Origin: Pseudoneurospora amorphoporcata
Taxonomy: Eukaryota > Ascomycota > Sordariomycetes > Sordariales > Sordariaceae
Reading direction: 5' to 3'
NCBI GenBank assembly: GCA_033297205.1
Contig: MU859170.1
Location: forward strand, 92,501-116,557
DNA: 24,057 bases
Positions 10,188 to 20,691 of this stretch are shown here, in pieces. Made by a program: the position numbers and the translations under genes. The notes beneath the pieces are model-generated. The model saw only the letters and a list, made by a program, of their open reading frames with translations. It was not told the DNA's origin and searched no databases. How positions within the stretch are numbered: position 1 is the stretch's first letter; the number at the start of each line of letters is the position of its first letter.

Positions 10188-12046
10188 ATGACAGACGCAA
10201 CGGCGCCTGGACTTCGTGACAGAAGCGCCACCAAAACCGCATCCGATTCACCACCCGCCAAAGTTCCGAACATGGCCACAGTAACCTCTACAGAGACCGA
10301 GGCGACCCCCGCCATGTCGCCGTCCACTCCCGATATTCGTCCGGTCCGCCGGGCCGTGACCGTCGACGTAGGGTCCGAACAAGCCCAACTTCGCCGCCGC
10401 GCCATCAACCCTCAGTCCACCCCAGAGACCCCGTTTGGAGAATTTAGGCGACGCAGCTCAACGTTCTCAGACTACAGTCTAGATGCCGCAAGAAGAAGTC
10501 TTCAACATGAGATTCTAAACCCGGCCAGCTTCGCTTCCGATGAGCAAGGAGCTTCAGAATCCTCCACAATGCCTTTGGCATTTGCGCTACTACCAGCTGT
10601 CGCAGGCATGTTTCACCACAAGGGAAGCGACTTCATCACTGATATCATCATGATCGTTCTCGCCGCTGTCTTTCTCCATTGGTCCCTCACAGTACCTTGG
10701 TAAGCTTTGGTTTCGTTTTTACTCATGTCGACCTGCTCCTCTTACTTACACGGTATCTCAGGAACATGTACAAGGCTGCACAGCAAGTACGCATCGAAAA
10801 CGAGCAATTGGCCGAATCAGCCCTCGACGAAGACGGAACATCACCTACGGTAACACCTCTCCAATCGCCATCCGCCGAGGTCCAAGAACCACGTACACCG
10901 ATCGAAAGCAAGCATACCACATCTTCGAGCGAGGAAGACGCTAGACCACCAAGCCCCGAGATACCTGCCCAGCAACACAAACACCACAGCTCTCGCCACG
11001 CCCGCCGCGTTCACAAAGCCCTTGGCGAGCTCTACACAATCGAATCGCTCGCCCTGGTGCTGTGTTTTGTCTCTCCTTTGATAATGGCCTATTTACTCCA
11101 GATCATGCGCAACCAGTTCAAGTCAGAAGGCGGGCTCGTATCTGATTTTTCCCTAACGCTTTACATCCTCGCAGCCGAGGTCCGGCCATTCTCTCACCTC
11201 ATCAAGCTCATTCAAGCGCGCACGCTACACCTCCAGCGCATTGTCCACCAAAATCCATATTCCGAGTCGGTCGTACCTCCGACCAGGTTGCAAGAGATTC
11301 TGGAGCGACTGAACGAACTGGAACAACGTGCTGCGGGCTCAAAGCCATCAAATGGATCGGCAAATCCCCACAACAATGGACAAAGCGACGGCTCGGAAGG
11401 AGACCAGGGCCAACAACAGAACCTGAACCCCAAAGTCCGCGACGGCATGGTGCGTGAAGTTCGCAATACAATTCAGCCGGATCTGGACGCGCTCAACCGT
11501 GCAGTCAGACGCTATGAGAAAAAGGCTACTGTTCTCGCTTACCAGACAGAGGCAAGGTTGGGCGCGCTAGATGGCAGGCTGAACGATGCCATTGCGCTGG
11601 CGGCCGCTGCGGCCAAGGCTGGAGGCACTGGTGCCAGACCGCATGGGAACAACAGCCGCGCAAATGGTGCTACGGGCTTTGATGGCGGATTCGGCCTGCT
11701 CGGTATGCTTGCAAAAGCGCTTGATACGATTGTCTGGGCGGCGGTTATGCCGTTCCAGGCATTGCTGGGTTTTGTTGTTTTGTTCCCGTTGAGAGCGGTG
11801 GCAGGCTTCCTGAAGGGGGTAACAGGAGGAAGCAGTAAAAGCCGGGTTGCCGTTGGTAAGGTTAGTGGCACCGGCAGTGTGGGTGGCGCGAGGAAAGGGA
11901 TGAATGGAAACGGATATGCAACTGCACCTGGGAATTCCACTGGATACCCTCCATACGCCGGTGGTGGTGCTGAGTATGGCTACTCAGCGAGTGGTAGGAG
12001 AACGACATCGGGGAGTGGGAGCGGCGCGCGGTACCCCAGAAGATGA
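10188..12046 (+). CDS. Multi-pass membrane protein of unknown function, conserved-looking (two exons)
   Basis: Model: exon 1 10188-10699, exon 2 10762-12046, encoding 598 residues. The frame is open further upstream to 9897 but has no ATG before 10188. Residues 1-125 are Ser/Thr/Pro-rich and probably cytosolic. Hydrophobic segments follow at about 128-142 and 148-168 (TDIIMIVLAAVFLHW), an acidic S/T-P-rich loop at 190-245, another membrane segment at about 264-285 (ESLALVLCFVSPLIMAYLL), and a partly amphipathic one at 298-320. Likely coiled coils lie at 343-362 (RLQEILERLNELEQRA) and 395-450, then a hydrophobic stretch at 493-520 (IVWAAVMPFQALLGFVVLF) and a Gly/Ser/Tyr/Arg tail. There is no signal peptide or catalytic motif. 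I do not recognise the family. The architecture would fit an ER or nuclear-envelope structural protein, but this is a guess. Confidence 0.88.
10700..10761 (+). other. Intron of the membrane-protein gene (62 bp)
   Basis: Donor TTG|GTAAGC at 10700, acceptor TCTCAG| ending at 10761, and a likely branch site CTTAC just upstream of the acceptor. It is phase 2 and splits a Trp codon, restoring VPWNMYKAAQQ across the junction. Without splicing the frame ends in TAA within the intron. Confidence 0.92.
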
Positions 12047-13806
12047 GCGAATACTGATGACTGTAACGAAGGAATGAGAAGGGGGAAAAAAAAAAAAAAG
12101 AAAAGAAAAGAAAAAACATGTCGGGCGGTTGGTTCGATAACCACGGGTCTTGTGGCATGGAAGATACGATACCTAGGCATTTTCTGTTGTTACAACGTAC
12201 ATACTCTGCTGTTCCTTTTTTTGGTCATGCTTCTCATGACTTGTTCGGCTAGGCGCCAGAAAGCATTGGGCGAGATACCACCTAAACCTAGAACCCTCCA
12301 AAAGCACACTATGATTACAGAATAGACGTTACCTCTGACAGTTCTTACTGTCTTGTGGCACCAACTACTATGGCAGTACGGATCCTCCAAGTGTATTCTA
12401 ACCCTCTGATGGCTTATGCTGGAACTAGACGCTTCGTGTTGGCCAGACTACTCACCGCAAGTACGCCATTCATATATCCATTAACGACCATGGCTTCGGA
12501 ATACGAACCTCTTGACCGTGGCGGACATAAAGAATCAGTCCATGTTCAAGCATATGGTGACCGATGAGGAAGGTGAGCTTCATTATTCTGCCTCGGGTGG
12601 CTTCCAGTGTCTTGGGACGTGGACGGCAGTTTGGCGGCAAGCCCAGCAGGCAGTTGCTCAGTCAATGCCATGGACCATGGAACCGTGTTTGTGTCTGTGG
12701 CTTCAAAAAGTTACCCATCCATATTCCATACCGAGCTGTCGGGCTCGGCGATTCACGGTAGTTGATCCAAAATCTTGGTTACACAGACGGGAGGTTGCAG
12801 AGGAAACCTGGGGTCCTGTGTGCAAGGTCGGTAAATCCTGCCGAAAGGAGGTTGGGGATATGGGATACATTTGATGGTGATGTGGAACTCGGACGAAAGG
12901 AGGTACTATGAGAAAAGGCGCGAGAAAAAGCAGGGGAAGAAGGGGAATGGGTAAAAAGGTTAGGTAAGCTGGGGTGAGGGGCAATATGTCTTATTGCAGC
13001 TGTGTTTTTGCAGGTGAGCAAGTTAAGGGGGGCATGGGTCAAGAGAGTGTTAAGAGAGGCGCTGAGTCCTGTTTGAGACATTGACAAAATGCGTGTATGT
13101 ACCTTATGTGTCTAGCCTTTCGCTTTTTCCGAAAGCTGTTTTTAGACATGGAACTGGGAGATGTTTTGCTCGGCTGGGAGCGAAGGTTGGGTGATGACGG
13201 ATGTGAAGGCATCGTGGGAATTTCTGTGTCCAGCCGTACGGCTGCGCATTATAGGTATGTTTGTACGCTCTCGGGATCGACGAAAGAATGACTGAGGATA
13301 GGTAGGTATGCACTTGTATGGAATGATCATCACCAATCATGAAGTGGTTCCAGTGTACACAACATTGAAGACGACCAGAGGTTGAAATTGAAGACAAAAA
13401 GATTGGATGGGGCTGAAGCCAAGGCCCGACCCGAGCCTCCACCCGACCAGGTCCGCGCACCTCAGGTCTCCCCCACACTGCCGGATTAGTGGAGACTTTT
13501 GTTGTTGTTTTTAGCACATGTGTTAGCTAACAACCCATAGCGCTAAACTTTATTTGGGTATTAACTATCATCAAGCAAATGAGTGACATCACACACCACT
13601 GTAGAAAAGAAAGCTGACAAGGTGGCATCGGCACCGAATGGGGAGGGGCTCTGCCATTTACGGGTTTCCCCTGTCCCTCCCGTCCGAAGGCTTTATTTCA
13701 GGGGGTTGGAGATAAAATGTTGTGGTGTGGTGTGGTGTGGTGAGGTGGGATGCCCTAAATAGTGATCTATTAGTAATAATAAGGTCCCAGTAATAACTGT
13801 AATAAC
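12047..13806. other. Intergenic region, no gene seen
   Basis: This begins with an A14 run and three AAAAG units (12086-12117), probably in the 3' untranslated region of the preceding gene. Later open frames are all under 140 codons with no domain. A stem-loop CTTTCG/CGAAAG occurs at 13117-13135, with an outer GTCTA/TAGAC pairing at 13110-13147. It is the last normal-composition stretch before the AT-rich half. Confidence 0.45.
13721..13742. repeat. Short tandem repeat (TGTGG)4
   Basis: Four perfect TGTGG units followed by TG and a degenerate AGGTGGG. It is too short to be more than a minor microsatellite. A 9-base tandem GTAATAACT pair follows at about 13790-13807. Confidence 0.85.
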
Positions 13807-13826
13807 TGTAAATGTAAGGAAAAAAT
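13807..13826 (+). repeat. 20-bp direct repeat, left copy, at the edge of the AT-rich block
   Basis: The sequence TGTAAATGTAAGGAAAAAAT is identical at 13807-13826 and 16606-16625. The two copies bracket the AT-rich block exactly where composition changes, as a long target-site duplication or the remains of a terminal repeat would. Confidence 0.7.
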
Positions 13827-16605
13827 GCTGCGGCCGTGCGTAGACCCATATTTTTTTAGGGTTTTACTAGGCGCACATTATCCTTCGTGAAAATTGATTT
13901 TTTTACTAAAATTACTAGAATTGCTAGAATTGCTGACACTATTGAAAACGAACTTTTACGTATTAAGATTTATTTATTTGACGATTACTTTTATATAAAT
14001 GCTCTCTTTTACTCTCTCTCCTGCTGATTCATTTACTACCTGGTTATTCTAGTTGTTATTGTATATATAACTATATAGCTATTCCTTAATATTTAATAAG
14101 ATTTCGTCCCTTTATATGGGAGATAGGCTGGCAAAGGACTAGTAGAAATTTCTATGCTTCTTACCATTTATATAAATAAATAAAGTTATATCTATTTTAT
14201 TAGTTAAAAGATAATTATACTTTATATTCTCTAAAAAAATTATAATAGAGAAGACTTATTTATAAGGCATACTACTAGTTAGCGTACTAAATACTCTAGT
14301 AGCAATGGAGGCGATAATTAAATTGTTATTTTTATTAATATTCTACTACGTTTTAGGATAGAAATTCTAGTAATTTTAAATATATCAGTTAGGCGAATAT
14401 ATATTCTATCGGATGCAGAAATATATAAAATCTTCAACGAGCTGTTATTCTATTATATTATATAGTATACGAGTATATAGGCAAGTGAAGTCAATGACTA
14501 TAGGGGTAAAGTTAGTGACGGGAAGGCGAATGAATTTTATTACTTCTATAGTAGTACTTAGTAATAAAAGGAAGCTTAATTAGTTAAGCGGTATTAATTA
14601 TTTTTCTCTCCTTAATATATAACTGTTGAAATTTATATTATTTCTCTATTCGAAGTAATAGTCATTCGGCTTTTTAAGCGTACTATATTGAAATTTATTG
14701 AAGGATAATGTAATTGATTGTAATTTTATTTACTTCTAGTATTAATTAGGCTTCGTAAAGCGGTTTTATATACCCTTTGAGGGTAGTTAGACTATATTAA
14801 AAATATACGTTTTTAATAATATTAAATACGTATTATAATTGAGCAACTCTACTCGCACGTTGATGAAACTCTATTCGCACGTGGATCCACTTTTACTTTT
14901 CTAACTATAACTTAGTCAAACCTTAGTGTATAAAACCAAAAGTAGTACCAAATTACTTGTCAATTTTTGACAGATTTTTAGAGGTATGTACTAAATCTAT
15001 AACTTTAAGCATTACTGAAATACTACTTCCTTAAACTTTTAAACATTTAAGTTTCTTAATTTTTTAGTTAGAAAAGCTTTTCTTCCTTACACTTTTTATG
15101 GGCTACTAAGTATATACGGTGTTTTTAAAGGCGGTGTTGTGTAGAGAAAAAAATAAGAAAAAATATCATATACATTTTTACCTTCTTGAATAATTTTTTA
15201 GTACCTTAAAAAAGATATTAAACGTTACTTTTTCCTCAACGTGCGAATAGAGTTTTATCAACGTGCGAGTAGAGTCTTTCTTATAATTATATAAGTTCTT
15301 TAGCTACAGAAGCGTTGAAGGGTAGTTATTATTAAGGGGCTTTTTAATACTAGCTGTTTACTTAATATATAGTTCGAACGAAGGTATATAATATAGGTTG
15401 CGCTCCTAGTATCGTGTGTATAAATCTGTATTCCAATCTTTATTAAATAATCATATTAATTTAATTAATTAATAGTATAAATAAAATAAGTAAGTGATAT
15501 TTCTAATAAACTTGTTAAGAATAGAAATGAATTCACTACAATATATTATTATTAACTCTTAAAGGCAAACTAATTATAATTTAGAGGTACGAAAGAAATT
15601 TATAATATTAGCAATTTGCTAATTAAATATACAAAACGAAGGTATTGTAAGTAGGTTCTTTATTAATAGTTAAAGTGAGTGTAAATTATAGGGTATAATA
15701 AAGATGATATTAAACTGTTTAATTACTAATTCCTATATTAATTATTGGGTATTAATATATATATTAGTAACGAAGTTATTAATTTTAACTCAGTTATTAG
15801 TTATTTCATTATAGATTTCTAAAACGAAGTTAGCAAAATTTATTCTAAGGTATTTAATAATTTTTGATATGCCAGTTTAGTTAGAAGAAGGAGATTTGGT
15901 CTATTATATTAGAAAATAATACGCTGATAATGCGCTTACTATTATAATTATTAAATTTATTAAAAAAGATATTGATAAAGTCGGCAGGGTCAATATACAA
16001 TATTTTAATTTACGCTTTTATTTCATAATAAATAATAAAGAACTATTTATTTATTAGTATGCTTACGTTAGAGGGAGTATAATAAAGGGTAAGAGTATAG
16101 AGGAAAGTTTATATAGGAGATAAATCAAAAAGGTTAAAAGGTTTCCTGTTAAATAATAGAACTTTAATTATGTACTAGTTAACCTTCTTTTTTTATATTA
16201 TGGTAAATTAGATTGCGTACTAGTAAAGATCTTTATAATATTTAATTTATTAGCGAATATAGTATGCTTAATATTATTAATAGACTTCGAGATGTTCTCT
16301 TAAGTGGGTAATATTGTTTACTTAGTAGTTATTGTAGTAGTTGTATTAAGCGATTTATATTACGCGACCTGGGTTATCTTATAAGGTAAACCCTCTAAGG
16401 ATAGCTTCATTTCTAGGGTTTTTTTGAAGAGGCATCGTAACTAGGTTAATGAGAGGAGGATAGAGTACTGGTCAGTTTGCTAAATAGTAATAAAATCGTT
16501 GAGTTGTGCCTAGTTAAACCTAGTTAAGACTGGCCAGTATGGGAGTGAAGAGGGTAGAGCACGGACGGTTGCACGGACCATCGTTTTAGCCGTAATTACT
16601 AAAAA
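13827..16605. mobile_element. AT-rich, RIP-like decayed repeat block, about 2.8 kb, identity unknown
   Basis: Extremely AT-rich DNA with abundant TA/TAT words and no surviving open frame of note, bracketed by the 20-bp direct repeat. The ends are less AT-rich and weakly complementary: CCGTGCGTAGACCC and TTTTACTAGGCGCACA near 13834-13890 resemble the complements of GGGTAGAGCACGG (about 16550) and GTGCCTAGTTAAAC (about 16506). This suggests a RIP-decayed DNA transposon with terminal inverted repeats, but no transposase motif can be read. A younger MITE-like element is nested inside at about 14840-15281. Confidence 0.5.
14840..15281. mobile_element. MITE-like element A, doubled terminal inverted repeats, about 440 bp
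   Basis: The arms at 14846-14882 and 15239-15275 match at 36 of 37 positions as an inverted repeat. Each arm contains the motif ACTCTAYTCGCACGT twice (14846 and 14868, spaced 22 bp). The left end reads TGAGCAACTCTAC from 14840, and TATAAT occurs immediately outside at 14834-14839 and 15282-15287, a possible 6-bp target duplication (weak evidence in AT-rich DNA; the extreme right end does not match the left). The inside is AT-rich and non-coding, with a small palindrome TGTCAA..TTGACA near 14958-14972. It is non-autonomous, and the near-perfect arms inside a decayed block mean it inserted late. Confidence 0.75.
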
Positions 16606-16625
16606 TGTAAATGTAAGGAAAAAAT
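16606..16625 (+). repeat. 20-bp direct repeat, right copy
   Basis: Identical to 13807-13826. It marks the right edge of the AT-rich block, after which base composition returns to normal. Confidence 0.7.
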
Positions 16626-17200
16626 AGGATAGTTACAGTTTCTATCGATCACTAGCCCTGAAGCCTGGGGGTTTTTTCCGCCTTCACGCCTTATCACTCC
16701 CGTCCTCAAACAACTCTCCTCGGAGTGGGTTTTGGAATGATAATTGCTAGCACCATGGTAGCCAATGGATCTCCAGGGCTAAGATGCATTGACAAGACTA
16801 CTTCTTCTCGCTCTTTGGTCAATCGTCAGATTTGGATGTTCTGACTAAAAGTTTCAGGGCATGCGCCGCGGCCCAAGTCTACATTGGAGATATGGAGGCA
16901 GAAACAGAAGCAGGTCCCGTCCAATCTTACAGTTCCACTTGGTTGGGATTAGTTTGGTTCAGACTTGATACCACCTACAAGTAGGTACCTACCTAACCCA
17001 ACTTGAACTTTCTAGGAAAGACTAGTTCTGTTGTTGATTGTCTGGGATTTGGACAAACTTGGAATGGAAAGCGCCTTCGTTTAAACAACAGGAAGGAGGC
17101 GCCCTCCAACCTCCAAAGGAAAGTCTCCACTTGGTTGAAAGATACGAAACTGGCAATTTGTGTCAGATGTAACTATGCAAAATTGATTAATTGAAGAGTG
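16626..17200. other. Normal-composition island between AT-rich blocks, no gene seen
   Basis: About 575 bases of balanced composition. It holds a 63-codon open frame (17003-17194) that is too short and featureless to call, and the palindrome GTAGGTACCTAC at about 16981-16992. It is probably original flanking DNA into which the surrounding repeats inserted, or a remnant of a repeat that escaped RIP. Confidence 0.45.
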
Positions 17201-17840
17201 TGTATAACTAACTCGCCTAAAGAATCTAGGAGATATTAGAGTATCCTAGAGATACCTAGAAACTAATAATCTAAAAGGGTGGGCAGCTAACTCAAATTAA
17301 ATATAGCCAGAAAAACCTAAATATCTACTCTCTAATCTAACATACCCTCTCACTTGTAGATCTCACAAAACGAGTAAAAGTAAAATTATTTATAGTTTTC
17401 TCTCTTCTAATACGTCAATCTCCCTAACTAAATTCTAAATATTCTCTAAAATCTCCTCAGGAACTTTCTTCATCCTCATCTTCTTTCGAGTAAGTATATT
17501 CGCTATACCTATTAAAACCTGAAATTTCTTATAATCTAACTATCCTAGAACCTTTATTAATTTATCTACTAGTATTCTCTTTATTTCTAAATATTCGATT
17601 TTAATTATTCCTTCTATAATCTCCTACCATAATTAATAAGAATAAATACTAATATACTTTAATTTTATTATTAATTATACTACTTTAATAATTTGAATAT
17701 AAATTATTTAAATACAGATCTCTTTAAATATTATTATACCTAATTATAGGTACCTTTTAATTGAAAGGAATCTTAATTTCCTTATATAAATATATAATAA
17801 GAATAACTTCTTTTACTACGTTAGAAATCGATAATAATTT
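17201..17840. other. AT-rich, RIP-like decayed DNA, no gene seen
   Basis: AT-rich and pyrimidine-biased, with many TCTAA/TATTA words and stops in all frames. It is probably the left part of an old repeat that element B later entered; the AT-rich part resumes at 18625. Confidence 0.5.
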
Positions 17841-18624
17841 TGAGAAACTCTATCCGGACTGCTATAAATCTCTATCCGGACTGTACTCTACTCTTTCTCT
17901 CACACATAACCCAAACTCCCGTCTAGGTCCAGTAAGTCCAATGTATTCTTTCAAAAATTTCGCCCAGAATCTAGGCATTACATCTTTCAAGGTTTTGCCA
18001 TGCTTGCCAAGCCTAGACCCCAGACTGCAGCGCACGCACTACCCATGCTCAGTTTTTACAGAGCATTTCTATAGCGGTCTTATAGGGCACTTAGTAGTAC
18101 GGTCGCACTTTTACACGTCGCATTCAATCGAGGGCACGCCATGGTCGCAACCAGCCGTCGGCTGCTGGGTTACCACATCTATCATCTGCATCACGATTAG
18201 CTGGGGAAACGCACTAAAAGTTGATGCATCATTTCGTACCGTAGTCCAAATACCGGTGCCTTATTTGCTTAGTGATGCGACGTGCTGGTGTTGAGGTAGA
18301 TTGATTGACTGCGATGTAGTAATGTGTGCGATGGTGGCTTGGTAAGAAAGTAATGCGACAGGGCAAGAAGAAAACGGCCAAGTTAGACTACCCAGTCTGG
18401 GCACCCAGTCACGCCAGTTTGGGCGCCTAGACCAAGGTAGCCAGTACAGTACGACTGCAGGGGTCTGAACGTGTAATGGGCTGAAATCTAGGAGCTTAGC
18501 GGGCGCGGTACGAGCTAGACTAGTGCAGGACTATAGTAGGTCGCCAGGGTTCAAGTTATGTGTGGAAAAAAAAGTGGAGTACAGTCCGGATAGAGATTTA
18601 TAGCAGTCTCGATAGAGTTTCTCA
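17841..18624. mobile_element. MITE-like element B, doubled 70-bp terminal inverted repeats, about 784 bp
   Basis: The arms at 17841-17910 and 18555-18624 are inverted copies matching at about 63 of 70 positions. Most differences are C/T, consistent with light RIP or drift. Each arm begins TGAGAAACTCTAT. The left arm holds CTCTATCCGGACTG twice (17848 and 17870, spaced 22 bp); in the right arm the outer copy has changed to ..TCGAGACTG. TAATTT flanks it on both sides (17835-17840, 18625-18630), a possible 6-bp target duplication. The 644-bp inside is near 50% GC, in sharp contrast to its AT-rich surroundings. Its open frame (17761-18294) starts outside the element and has no recognisable motif, so I do not call a gene. 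Confidence 0.8.
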
Positions 18625-18942
18625 TAATTTTACTTCTATTATTAAAATTAATACTATTTTTTATTTGATAATATCTTAATATATTAAACTACTAAATAAT
18701 TTAATTATAAAGTTTTTTAAATTTTTTAATTTAATAAATTATTTATATATAAAATGTTTCATACTATTTGAAATTTTAATAATGATTTATAATAGAAGGA
18801 AAAATTAAAGTAGAATTAAAAATAGTATAATACTTTATTAGTATCCTTATATATTATAAACTAAAATTATAATTGTAGCGAATTAAATAGTTAGTTACGA
18901 AAGTAATATTTATGTGGGTAATTATAATTATATATATTATTA
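18625..18942. other. AT-rich, RIP-like decayed DNA, no gene seen
   Basis: About 320 bases of very AT-rich sequence between element B and the retrotransposon. It may continue the block left of element B, or include the decayed 5' leader of the LINE. Confidence 0.45.
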
Positions 18943-20691
18943 ATAAAAAACGACGCTGAAATCAGAAACGCCAGTTTCTGGTCGAAGAGTGCTCCAAAAC
19001 GAAAAACGACAACGGCAATCGACTCGTAAGGGTCGTCTACCCCCCTCACGATGTCGTGCGACGCGCGCAACGACGGCGTCGTGTCGTCGTTGCTGATAGC
19101 AATTGACAGTGGTGCTAGCAGACTCGAAAACAGCGTCCACAACTCCCTCGTAGGCCTCTCTAGCTGCAACGACCCTGACGTAGCACTTACCTCCATAAAC
19201 GCGGAAAAACCTTAGGAAGATAATAAAATGATAAAGAAGTATATTACCCGGATGAATAAGACCGCGGACTACGCCACCGTCGCGGAGAGGGATCGCACCT
19301 AGGCTCGAGAGCTAATTCTTGAGATCGCAAAAACTCACGCGCGGAAAAGCGGGTCCTTAGTGCCTGAGGCAGCCAAGGCTAGAGACAGCCTTATAGCTAT
19401 TAGGAAGGAACTCCGCGACTTTAAGAAGGAAATCCTTATGAAACTTAAGAAAGACATCGCTCCGACGCTGAAGTGGGCTGATATTGTTGCTCGTGCGGTG
19501 GCCCCTAGCAAGGGTACTACCGCCATCACCTACCAACCCCCTACCACCCCCCTCTACTTCGTACCGAATAGGCTCAAACGTTAATTTACGATCCGGAAGG
19601 TCAACCTCCCTGCTAATAAGGCGATACGGTCGAACGATGATACTAGGCAGCGTATTACTAATATCCTAAATGATCTGAAGAAGGTGGTTAGAGCCGCTAC
19701 TAAGATGGAAACTACAAGTGACTATATTATCACCTTCGATAAAGCGACACGCGATTGGTGTTTTAAGAATTAGGCTTAGGTGAAGAAAGTTTTCGGAGAA
19801 GGAGCGAAGATTATTATCGCTACTATTCCGGTGCTGGTTAAGGGAATCCCTTGGGCTAGCTTCGGCGAAATGAGCGCGGACTAAATTATCTAATTTATAA
19901 AGGAGTATAATAGGGAAGCGGAGATCATTAGGGCGAAGCCTTGGAAGAGAAAAAACGAGGAGAAGGGGATAGTTCTTGTAGAGGTGACGACGGCGAGAGC
20001 CGCTACGTTCCTCCAAGAGAACCTTTTCCTTTAGGATAGCGGCGCATATTACTGCGAGCTATTCAATGCTGCGGTAGCTTCTTAGTAATATTACAGGTGT
20101 TACGAATTTGGCTATATAGCCCAGTTCTGCACACGGGAGGATACTTGCGGCCGGTCCGGTAAGAAGAAATACGAAGGAACTAAGTTCAGCGAGGTTAATT
20201 GCCCCTCGAACTAAGATAGCTCCTTAATCTTTTATAAACCTTGTAATAAGTCGGGGCACTCCGCCTTTGATAAGAAGGCGTGCCCGCTTGTCAGAGCGGC
20301 TTACGCAAAAGCCTCAGTTGCGTTCGCTAAAAAGGTTCGCGGCTATAGCTACCATAAGGGCCTAGCTGGGGAAGGTAGAAGGAAGGAGCCGGAGATACCT
20401 ATAGTAACTTCGGACGTTATCTTTAACGACGCGCCGGCTACTACCCGCGGAGCTACAACTACAAATAGGAGAGTAGGAAACTAATTGAAGCAGGGCCAGC
20501 CTAGGAAGGTTATCGATAGCACTCGCCTAAAGAATATAAGATCGATGGACTATTTTACGCGCGCGTAGAGCAATAGCTATATTAGGGCGGGAACGATCGT
20601 TCCGCCCAGCCGTAATTCGACGCCGGCTGCGAATCTACCGCTTACCTCATCTCTAACTGAGACCGAAGGAAACCTCTCCCAGGGTAACTAA
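18943..20691 (+). pseudogene. LINE ORF1 (Gag-like, zinc knuckle), RIP-inactivated
   Basis: One frame (frame 1) stays protein-like from about 18943 to the TAA at 20689-20691 with no frameshift, but with about a dozen in-frame TAG/TAA codons. The upstream start is blurred by AT-rich sequence; ATG 19228 is only an internal Met. A basic, helical Lys/Glu-rich part (19340-19500) precedes two CCHC-type zinc knuckles. At 20089-20130 the frame reads YYRCYEFGYIAQFC and at 20233-20283 YKPCNKSGHSAFDKKAC. In both, the first metal-binding Cys is replaced by Tyr (TGT to TAT), and in the first knuckle the His is also Tyr (CAY to TAY). These are C-to-T or G-to-A changes. ORF1 proteins bind the element RNA; this copy cannot be functional. 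Confidence 0.85.

Noticed and set aside
14101..14200. A GDRLAKD-like phrase reminiscent of a pogo/Fot1 transposase
   Set aside because: Too short and interrupted by stops; no other transposase motif follows, so it is likely chance in AT-rich sequence.
17761..18294. A 177-codon open frame in element B as a transposase or cargo gene
   Set aside because: It starts in the AT-rich DNA outside the element, crosses the terminal repeat, shows no DDE or other motif, and has no promoter or neighbouring support.
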